Below are positions 1-5,030 of a stretch of DNA of 6,215 nucleotides, one piece after another (positions within the stretch are counted from its first letter, which is position 1; the number at the start of each line of letters is the position of its first letter). The notes beneath the pieces are model-generated. The model was given only the letters and a program-made list of their open reading frames with translations. It was not told the DNA's origin and did not search any database. The position numbers and the translations under genes are program-made. The DNA comes from JBBRYK01 sp038237665. Lineage in GTDB: Bacteria > Actinomycetota > Thermoleophilia > Gaiellales > Gaiellaceae. The DNA is taken from contig JBBRYK010000116.1 in NCBI GenBank assembly GCA_038237665.1, positions 1 to 6,215 of the forward strand, written 5' to 3'.

Positions 1-45
1 GGAGCCGGACCGCGGACGTGCCTCGGGCGCGACGGTTTCGGTCAC
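1..45 (-). CDS. possible N-terminus of a divergent gene, cut by the window edge
   Basis: A GTG at 45-43 on the minus strand opens a frame of 15 codons that reaches the window edge without a stop. It reads MTETVAPEARPRSGS, a disordered-looking start with GC-rich third positions. A TACGCT box lies 8 bases before the GTG, the same arrangement seen in front of the opposite gene at 92, so a divergent promoter pair is plausible. Nothing can be said about function from 15 residues. It could also be non-coding sequence that happens to be open. Confidence 0.35.
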   Translation of the reverse strand, partial: MTETVAPEARPRSGS

Positions 46-53
46 CTCGCCAG

Positions 54-59
54 AGCGTA
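54..59 (-). promoter_or_regulatory. candidate -10 box (TACGCT) for the leftward gene at 45
   Basis: On the minus strand TACGCT fits the TAnnnT pattern and is followed by 8 bases and then the GTG at 45. This is the -10 to +1 distance expected if transcription starts at the start codon (leaderless mRNA). No convincing -35 hexamer is visible 16-18 bases upstream, so this rests on position and on repetition of the pattern at other starts in the window. Confidence 0.3.
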
Positions 60-77
60 GCGGGCACCCGCCCCGTG

Positions 78-83
78 TACCAT
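78..83 (+). promoter_or_regulatory. candidate -10 box (TACCAT) for the CoxG-like gene
   Basis: TACCAT fits TAnnnT and lies exactly 8 bases before the GTG at 92, with no Shine-Dalgarno-like sequence between them. This fits leaderless transcription beginning at or next to the start codon. I see no good -35 element. With the box at 54-59 on the other strand it would form a compact divergent promoter region of about 46 bases. Confidence 0.33.
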
Positions 84-91
84 CGCGCCTC

Positions 92-526
92 GTGCGATTG
101 GAGGGTACGCGCGAGTTCGAGGCCCCTCGCCAGGCTGTGTATGAGGCGATGACGGATCCGGAGCTCGTCACCAGTGCGCTTCCGGCTGTCGAATCTCTCG
201 ACATCTCGGATTCCGAGCACTGGACGGCGAACGTAAGGGTCTCGATCGCCCCGCGGCTCAAGGTCGTCTTCGAGGTGCTCGAGCAACGCCCGCCCGAGCA
301 CGCTCGGTTACATGCGCACGGTAAGAACCTCGGAGGTTCGGCGACGATGGACACCTCCTTCGACCTCTCGGGGGACGACCACCGGACTGCGCTGCACTAC
401 GTCGCCGAGCTCCGTCTCTCCGGGCTGCTGGGCCGCCTCGGCGAGCCGGCTCTCCGCCCGATTGCAGAACGCCAGGTCAGTCGGCTTTTCGAGGCCGTCG
501 AGCGCCGGATAGCATCGCGGGCGTGA
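92..526 (+). CDS. SRPBCC-fold protein, CoxG-like
   Basis: A 144-residue protein resembling the CoxG / carbon-monoxide-dehydrogenase-subunit-G-like branch of the SRPBCC (START/Bet v1) superfamily. These small proteins form a helix-grip fold with a deep hydrophobic pocket. Visible hallmarks are the N-terminal beta strand MRLEGTREFEAPRQAVYEA leading into 'MTDPELVTSALPAVESL', the typical helix and loop after strand 1 where the family often has a 'DP..L..ciPG' pattern, and a C-terminal amphipathic helix (about 121-143) closing the pocket. Length is normal for a single domain. No CoxLMS genes are nearby, so a true role in CO oxidation is not supported and no symbol is given. It starts at GTG with a leaderless-type -10 box and overlaps the following aminotransferase by 4 bases (GTGA), so the two are probably co-translated. 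The ligand is unknown. Confidence 0.75.
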   Translation: MRLEGTREFEAPRQAVYEAMTDPELVTSALPAVESLDISDSEHWTANVRVSIAPRLKVVFEVLEQRPPEHARLHAHGKNLGGSATMDTSFDLSGDDHRTALHYVAELRLSGLLGRLGEPALRPIAERQVSRLFEAVERRIASRA

Positions 527-1908
527 GCCGCCTCGGCCTGGCCGATCTGCTCGCCGCAAGAGCCGGCGAGGAGTTCGAGCTCCACGCGCGCACGATCAAT
601 CCCGTGTTCGTTCGTATGCTGCGAACGATCGGCTTCGACCGGCACTGGGCCCGGGGAGAGGGGGCCTACCTCTACGACTCGAGCGGCAACCGCTTCCTCG
701 ACCTGCTGGGTGGTTTCGGCATGTACAACGTCGGGCGGTCGAACGAGCGGATCCGCGCCGCGCTCGCGGAGGCCCTCGAGCTCGAGCTTCCCGGACGCGT
801 TGCCCTCGGCGTCACGCAGCTCCCGGGCCTGCTCGCCGAAGAGCTGCTCGCGCTCGCCCCGCAGAGCCTGGGCCGGGTGCTCTTCACCAGTTCCGGCGCC
901 GAATCCGTCGAAGCGGCACTCAAGCTCGGCCGGGCAGCAACCAAGCGCGCCCGCGTTGTCTCAGTAGACAACGGATTTCACGGGCTGACTCTCGGCGCTC
1001 TTTCGGCGAATGGAGCACGTGACTTCACGGACGTCTTCGAACCGCTCCTGCCGGGCTTCGTGCACGTCCCCTTCAACGACCTCGAAGCGCTCGAGCAGGA
1101 GCTGCGCTCGGAGGACGTTGCGGTGTTCATCGTCGAGCCGATCGTCGGCCACGGCGTCATGCTTCCAGAGCCCGGATACCTCCAGGCGGCGCAGGAGCTC
1201 TGCCGCCGCTACGGGACGCTCTTCTGCGTCGACGAGGTCGCGACCGGCTTCGGGCGCACCGGGCGGATGCTCGGCCTCGAGCACTGGGGCCTCGAGCCGG
1301 ACCTGGTCACGGTGGCCAAGTCGCTGTCAGGCGGCTACGTGCCGGTCGGGGCGCTGCTCATGCGCACGGAGATCTTCGAGGCGGTCTTCGATTCGATGGA
1401 GCACTCGCTTCGACACGGATCGACCTTCGCTCCCAACGATCTGGCGATGGTCGCCGGGCTCGCGACGCTGCGCGAGCTCCGCGAGCGAGAGCTGGTCGAG
1501 CGCTCGGCTCGGATCGGAGAGCTGCTGCTCGAGCGAACGCGGCCGCTCGTCGACCGCTACGAGGTCGTTCGCGACGTGCGCGGCCTCGGCCTGATGTGGG
1601 CGATCGAGTTCTCGGAGCCCTCGCGCCGCCGCACCTCGTGGAAGCTGGTCGAACGCATGCAGGCCGGCCTCTTTGCGCAGCTCGTCGTGGTTCCGCTCTT
1701 CAGCGACCACCGGATCCTGATCCAGGTGGCCGGGCACCGGATGAACGTCGTCCGCGGCATGCCCCCGCTGGTCCTCTCCGAGGCCGATGTCGACGAGTTT
1801 GCCGGCGCGCTCGATGCCGTGATCGCGAAGGCGGAGCGAATCCCGAGCGCGATGGTCGGCTTCGCGATGCGGGCGGCCCGAGCCGGTCGCTCGCGCTCGC
1901 CTGCCTAG
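523..1908 (+). CDS. PLP-dependent class III aminotransferase
   Basis: A 461-residue fold-type I, class III (ornithine/acetylornithine/putrescine-like) aminotransferase, which moves an amino group between an amine or amino acid and a 2-oxo acid using pyridoxal phosphate in the cytoplasm. The N-terminal pattern 'INPVFVRML' and 'GAYLYDSSGNRFLDLLGGFG' is typical of this class. S-GAE at 124-127 is the phosphate-binding loop, D237 in 'CVDEVATGFGRTG' contacts the pyridine nitrogen, K266 in 'VAKSLSGGY' is the Schiff-base lysine, and T301 in 'GSTFAPNDLA' is the threonine usually given by the neighbouring subunit. All key residues are present, so it should be active. Length suits the family. The GTG start is fixed by the GTGA overlap with the CoxG-like gene. 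Substrate cannot be read from sequence; 'FAPND' replaces the more usual 'FGGNP'-type motif. Its end faces the leftward ABC operon. Confidence 0.93.
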   Translation: MSRLGLADLLAARAGEEFELHARTINPVFVRMLRTIGFDRHWARGEGAYLYDSSGNRFLDLLGGFGMYNVGRSNERIRAALAEALELELPGRVALGVTQLPGLLAEELLALAPQSLGRVLFTSSGAESVEAALKLGRAATKRARVVSVDNGFHGLTLGALSANGARDFTDVFEPLLPGFVHVPFNDLEALEQELRSEDVAVFIVEPIVGHGVMLPEPGYLQAAQELCRRYGTLFCVDEVATGFGRTGRMLGLEHWGLEPDLVTVAKSLSGGYVPVGALLMRTEIFEAVFDSMEHSLRHGSTFAPNDLAMVAGLATLRELRERELVERSARIGELLLERTRPLVDRYEVVRDVRGLGLMWAIEFSEPSRRRTSWKLVERMQAGLFAQLVVVPLFSDHRILIQVAGHRMNVVRGMPPLVLSEADVDEFAGALDAVIAKAERIPSAMVGFAMRAARAGRSRSPA

Positions 1909-1911
1909 GGC

Positions 1912-2043
1912 CTAAGCGATGTCGACATGCCGCTCGGCGGCGCAGGAGTCGACCCAGCGGACGGCCTCCTCGACGATGCGGGCCGACAGGTGCTCGATGT
2001 CGGCGTCCGCGCCCGGCAGCTGGTCGTCTGCGACCTCGATCAC
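1912..2043 (-). CDS. possible 43-residue small acidic protein
   Basis: Directly after the permease stop codon (TAG at 2049-2047) comes one codon and then a GTG at 2043 that opens 43 codons ending in TAG at 1914-1912. A GAAGG sequence lies 7 bases before this GTG, well placed as a ribosome binding site. Third positions are nearly all G or C (exceptions GCA, CAT, GCT), and the product is acidic with a likely amphipathic helix around residues 16-37 (IEHLSARIVEEAVRWVDS). It lies in the same frame as the permease, so it would also be a C-terminal extension on stop readthrough. The permease already ends in the usual 'GFRWEP' way, so a separate small gene is preferred. I recognise no family. The opposite strand is open too but gives a Ser/Thr-rich shadow. 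Confidence 0.4.
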   Translation of the reverse strand: MIEVADDQLPGADADIEHLSARIVEEAVRWVDSCAAERHVDIA

Positions 2044-2046
2044 GAC

Positions 2047-2796
2047 CTAACCTTCGCGCGGCTCCCAGCGGAATCCGCGTAACGCGCCGGCCACACCGAC
2101 CACGCCCCATGCAGCCACGACGGCGACCGCGCCCGGGCGATCCCAGATCTCGTGGCCGCGGAGCATCACGTCGCGCACGAGCCGGATGAAGTAGGTCAGC
2201 GGGAGGACGTCGGCGATCACCCGCAGGAATTTCGGGAACGAGTGCGGCGAGAAGAAGGAGCCGGAGATGAAGGCCATCGGCAGGTACATGGCGTTGACGA
2301 CCGCAGACGAGCCTTCCGCGGACCGGACGACCGCGGTGACGGCCAGTCCGAGCGCAGCGAAGGCGAGCGCGCCCAGAAGCAGCGCAAGCACGAGCGAGAA
2401 GACGCGTCCGGGGAAGCCGACATCGAACAGCAAGCGCCCGAGGACGATCAGGGCGACCGCCTCGAGGGCGTAGACGAGCAGGGTCGAGGCGAGCAGGGCG
2501 GCGATGTAGGTACGGGGGGGAAGCGGGGTGGCGCGGAGGCGCTTGAGCACGCCGGCCTCGCGGTCGATGACGACCGAGATCGCCAGGCCCGCAAAGGCCG
2601 TGGCGACGGCGCCGTAGCCGAGCATCCCGGCGAGCAGGAACTTCGAGCCTTTGACCTTCTCGATCGTGTCTTCGCCGTAGACCGAGCCCAGCAGCACGAA
2701 GAGCAGGATCGGGAGCAGGAAGGTGAAGAACGCCGCCTCCCGGCTGCGCCAGTAGAGCAGCTGTTCGCCCTTCAGCTGGTGCCAGAAGAGCCTCAT
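2047..2796 (-). CDS. ABC-2 type transporter permease
   Basis: A 249-residue inner-membrane permease of the ABC-2 family, the partner of the ATPase encoded just upstream. It starts with a basic amphipathic N-terminus and shows about six hydrophobic segments: roughly 22-40, 54-77, 98-120, 131-157, 165-183 and 222-240. The cytoplasmic loop 'DREAGVLKRLRATPLPP' (78-94) is the family's conserved coupling-type motif. The segment 'MYLPMAFISGSFFSP' (170-184) is also typical, as in drug/antibiotic, daunorubicin-like and polysaccharide exporters. Length is normal for a one-domain ABC-2 permease. The ATG start is fixed by the ATGA overlap with the ATPase stop; a longer frame continues upstream but only as an out-of-frame shadow of the ATPase. 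A run of seven C (minus strand) encodes part of the 'PLPP' loop. Substrate unknown. Confidence 0.92.
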   Translation of the reverse strand: MRLFWHQLKGEQLLYWRSREAAFFTFLLPILLFVLLGSVYGEDTIEKVKGSKFLLAGMLGYGAVATAFAGLAISVVIDREAGVLKRLRATPLPPRTYIAALLASTLLVYALEAVALIVLGRLLFDVGFPGRVFSLVLALLLGALAFAALGLAVTAVVRSAEGSSAVVNAMYLPMAFISGSFFSPHSFPKFLRVIADVLPLTYFIRLVRDVMLRGHEIWDRPGAVAVVAAWGVVGVAGALRGFRWEPREG

Positions 2797-3641
2797 TCCG
2801 GGTCGGGCTCGGTCAGCGAGAGGTACACCTCTTCGAGGCTGGGCCGCCTGACTTCGAGGCCTTCGAGCTCTCGTCCCTCGGCGAGCGCCTTCCCGGTCAG
2901 CTCGTGCAGCACCCGCGTCGGGTCCTCGGTCTGCAGCACGACCTCGCGGCCGGCTTCGCGGTAGCGGATCTCCGTTGCGGGACGCGCGCTCGTCAGCTCG
3001 GCCGGCGGTCCCACGGCGACGATCCGGCCCTCGCGCAGCACGGCCACCCGGTCGGAGAGCTGCTCGGCCTCGTCCAGATAGTGCGTGGTCAGGAGCACGG
3101 TCTTGCCGAGCGCTCGGAGCGACCGGATCATTTCCCACGCGGCCCGCCGTGCCGCCGGGTCGAAGCCCGTGGTCGGCTCGTCGAGAAACAGGAGGTCCGG
3201 ATCGCCGACCAGGGCGAGGCCCAGGTCGAGACGCCGCTTCTGGCCGCCCGAGAGCGTGCGCACTCGCGCTTTCGTCTTCTCCTCGAGCCCGATCAGGCGA
3301 ATCACCTCTGCCGGGCTGCGCGGCTGACGGTAGTAGCCGGCGAACATCTTGAGACTCTCGGCGACGGTCAGGTTGCCGTACATCGCGGACGACTGAAGCA
3401 CGACGCCGATCCGCTCCCGCCACTCCGTGCCCGTGCGCTCCGGATCTTCCCCGAGCACCTCGACCGTGCCGCCGTCGCGATGCCTGTACCCCTCGAGGAT
3501 CTCGACGGTCGTCGTCTTGCCGGCCCCGTTCGGGCCGAGTAGGCCGAAGACCTCGCCGGCCTCGATCTCGAAGCTGACGCCGCGCAGAGCCTCGAATGCG
3601 CCGTACGACTTGCGCAGATCGGAGACGGCGATCGCGATCAG
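2793..3641 (-). CDS. ABC transporter ATP-binding protein (apparent CTG start)
   Basis: A 282-residue ATPase of the ABC-2/DrrA-like exporter group that powers the adjacent permease. Counting from the CTG: Walker A GPNGAGKT at 36-43, Q-loop Q83, signature LSGGQ at 130-134, Walker B 'LLFLDE' at 150-155 with catalytic E155, switch H187 in 'TTHYLDEAE'. The C-terminal tail (about 215-282) ends in 'PSLEEVYLSLT', usual for this group. All motifs are intact. The start is odd: the first strand 'IAIAVSDLRKSYG' begins directly after the phosphatase stop, and no ATG, GTG or TTG lies in frame between there and a GTG at 3755. That longer version would add 38 arginine-rich residues that look like a shadow of the phosphatase gene. 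The CTG forms a CTGA overlap like the ATGA at the other end and has AGG 8 bases before it, so it is the preferred start. Confidence 0.9.
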   Translation of the reverse strand: MIAIAVSDLRKSYGAFEALRGVSFEIEAGEVFGLLGPNGAGKTTTVEILEGYRHRDGGTVEVLGEDPERTGTEWRERIGVVLQSSAMYGNLTVAESLKMFAGYYRQPRSPAEVIRLIGLEEKTKARVRTLSGGQKRRLDLGLALVGDPDLLFLDEPTTGFDPAARRAAWEMIRSLRALGKTVLLTTHYLDEAEQLSDRVAVLREGRIVAVGPPAELTSARPATEIRYREAGREVVLQTEDPTRVLHELTGKALAEGRELEGLEVRRPSLEEVYLSLTEPDPE

Positions 3642-4024
3642 AGTTCCAGCCTGACGACGCCTGCGGGCGGGAACGAGGGCTCGACACCCGAGACCTCGGC
3701 GACGATGTGACCGCAGTCGGGTTGGTGCCCGACGATCGCCACCGCGCCGGCGCACTCGGCCGCGACGGCCCGAACGTCCTCGGTGGTCGCTCCGGGGGCG
3801 AGGCGGTCGTCGGGCTGTGAGGTCACTCCCACCGCGCGTGCGATCGCCTCACCGGTCTGACGCGCGCGGAGCAACGGGCTGGTGCGCACCGCCGCCGGAG
3901 GTTCTTCGGCCGCGAGCCGCCGGCCGACGGCTTGGGCCTGCCGCCGACCCTCCGGGGTGAGCTCCCGCAGCTCGTCGGGCTCGCCCGGCGCGGCCTCGGC
4001 GTGACGCACGAGGTAGACCAACAC
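3638..4024 (-). CDS. sixA: SixA-type histidine phosphatase
   Basis: A 128-residue member of the histidine phosphatase (phosphoglycerate-mutase-like) superfamily, SixA branch, which removes phosphate from phosphohistidine in signalling or PTS proteins; small members have varied substrates. The catalytic 'LVRHAEA' motif sits at residues 5-11 with phospho-accepting H8 and R7. R53 and R55 lie in 'SPLLRARQT' (49-57), and the second active-site histidine is H100 in 'IVGHQPD'. These positions and the short length match SixA. The GTG at 4024 is chosen because family members begin just before this motif; a frame open upstream to a TTG at 4087 adds 21 unlikely residues and would overlap the divergent SIR2 gene. 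It is the first gene of the leftward operon, and its TGA overlaps the ATPase start. A functional link to the exporter is not evident. The symbol is by family resemblance; the true substrate is unknown. Confidence 0.85.
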   Translation of the reverse strand: MLVYLVRHAEAAPGEPDELRELTPEGRRQAQAVGRRLAAEEPPAAVRTSPLLRARQTGEAIARAVGVTSQPDDRLAPGATTEDVRAVAAECAGAVAIVGHQPDCGHIVAEVSGVEPSFPPAGVVRLEL

Positions 4025-4031
4025 GATCGCG

Positions 4032-4037
4032 AGGATA
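4032..4037 (-). promoter_or_regulatory. candidate -10 box (TATCCT) for the phosphatase-ABC operon
   Basis: On the minus strand TATCCT fits TAnnnT and is followed by 7 bases and the GTG at 4024, a spacing that would place transcription start on the start codon. No ribosome binding site is seen before this GTG, in keeping with a leaderless mRNA. The -35 region is not recognisable. Confidence 0.33.
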
Positions 4038-4059
4038 TGGATTTCGGTGAGCAGCGGCC

Positions 4060-4065
4060 TAGACT
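4060..4065 (+). promoter_or_regulatory. candidate -10 box (TAGACT) for the SIR2-STAND operon
   Basis: TAGACT fits TAnnnT and lies 14 bases before the ATG at 4080, implying a leader of only about 7 bases. No Shine-Dalgarno sequence is seen before the ATG. If the alternative GTG at 4047 were the true start, this box would lie inside the gene and the call would be wrong. It lies back to back with the TATCCT box of the opposite operon. Confidence 0.25.
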
Positions 4066-4079
4066 CTTCCGGCGCGGCC

Positions 4080-5027
4080 ATGCTCAACCAAGCGCACTAC
4101 GACACCGTCGCCGGGGCGGTCGAGGACGGCGACGTCGTCCCGCTCCTGGGCGCGGGCGCGAATCTTTGCGGACGCGTACCCGGCAGCCCGTGGCGTCCGT
4201 ACGAGACGCTGCCGAGCGGCCGTGACCTGGCTCTTCATCTCGCGGATCGGTTCCGGTGCCCGGTCGACGACGAGGAAGAGCTCGCGCGTGTCTCGCAGTA
4301 CATCGCGCTCCTGCGCGGTCCCAAGCCGCTCTACCGGGAGCTCCATGCCCTTTTCGACGTCGATTATCCACCCACGGCCGTCCACGATTTCCTCGCCGGC
4401 GTTCCCGGGATCCTGCGGGAGCGGGGCCTCACGCCCCGACACCAGCTGATCGTGACAACGAATTACGACGATGCGCTCGAGCGCGCATTCCTGGCCAGCG
4501 GCGAGCCGTTCGACCTCGTCTCCTACGTCGCCGAGCGCCGTTATCGCGGCAAGTTCGTCCACTGGCCGCATGGCGGCGAGCCGAGGGTGATCGAGGTCCC
4601 GAACGAGTACGGCGACCTGTCGCTCGACGAACGCACGGTCATCCTGAAGCTGCACGGCCTCGTCGACCGGGGCAACACCGACTCGCTGTGGGAGAGCTTC
4701 GTGATCACCGAGGATCACTACCTCGACTACCTGACCCGGACCGTGATCGCCGAGCATCTCCCGTCCGTGCTCCTGGAGAAGCTCCACAACTGCAACCTGC
4801 TCTTTCTCGGCTACAGCCTCCGTGACTGGAACCTGCGCGTGATCCTGCTGCGCATCTGGATGGAGCGCGACTACGAGTGGCCGGCCTGGGCCGTCCAGCT
4901 GAAGCCCGATCCGATCGACGAGAAGTTCTGGAACGAGCACGATGTCGACATCTTCGACCTCCCGCTCGAGGAGTACGTGCTGACGCTGGCGGAGCGCCTT
5001 CGGGCGCCGTCGGCCGCGGTGGGCTAA
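4080..5027 (+). CDS. SIR2-family protein, probable NAD-consuming immune effector
   Basis: A 315-residue SIR2-like (SIR2_2 type) protein. Visible Rossmann/SIR2 motifs, in order: 'VVPLLGAGANLCGR' (19-32), the NAD-binding GAG loop; 'IVTTNYDDALERAF' (124-137), the TTNYD version of the sirtuin 'TQNID' motif; 'ILKLHG' (188-193) with H192 as the likely catalytic histidine; and 'LLFLGYSLRDWNLR' (240-253), the usual late motif. There are only three cysteines (30, 60, 238) and no CxxC pairs, so the zinc ribbon of protein deacetylases is absent. This variant is characteristic of bacterial defence proteins that cleave NAD+ when triggered (ThsA, DSR, Avs5, SIR2-HerA types). The ATG at 4080 is preferred; a GTG at 4047 in frame would add 11 residues. 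The STAND NTPase follows after 3 bases in the same frame, so the two are surely one operon. NADase activity is inferred, not shown. Confidence 0.88.
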   Translation: MLNQAHYDTVAGAVEDGDVVPLLGAGANLCGRVPGSPWRPYETLPSGRDLALHLADRFRCPVDDEEELARVSQYIALLRGPKPLYRELHALFDVDYPPTAVHDFLAGVPGILRERGLTPRHQLIVTTNYDDALERAFLASGEPFDLVSYVAERRYRGKFVHWPHGGEPRVIEVPNEYGDLSLDERTVILKLHGLVDRGNTDSLWESFVITEDHYLDYLTRTVIAEHLPSVLLEKLHNCNLLFLGYSLRDWNLRVILLRIWMERDYEWPAWAVQLKPDPIDEKFWNEHDVDIFDLPLEEYVLTLAERLRAPSAAVG

Positions 5028-5030
5028 GCG

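Noticed and set aside
771..790. Repeated CTCGAG/GAGCTC palindromes as a regulatory or mobile-element site
   Set aside because: They fall inside the aminotransferase and simply encode an alternating Leu-Glu stretch with preferred codons.
1900..1920. CCTAGGGCCTAA as a terminator stem between convergent genes
   Set aside because: The half-sites do not pair well enough for a stable stem, and there is no T-run on either side.
1919..2050. Plus-strand 43-codon frame opposite the small minus-strand gene
   Set aside because: Both strands share the same GC-rich third positions here, so composition does not separate them. This one is Ser/Thr-rich, has no ribosome site and looks like the shadow.
1596..2189. 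Plus-strand frame crossing the aminotransferase end
   Set aside because: Arg/Pro-rich product out of frame with the aminotransferase, which runs intact to its stop at 1908.
2514..2520. Run of seven G (seven C in the permease) as a phase-variation tract
   Set aside because: It is short, encodes a normal conserved Pro-rich loop, and the frame is intact on both sides. At most a spot for sequencing error.
2797..3687. 297-residue N-terminal extension of the permease frame
   Set aside because: It overlaps the ATPase gene in another frame and is Arg/Gly/Ala-rich without domain character; the ABC-2 permease begins at the ATG in the ATGA overlap.
4059..4940. Minus-strand frame of 293 codons under the SIR2 gene
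   Set aside because: Antisense shadow; the plus strand has all SIR2 motifs, and the minus product resembles no family.
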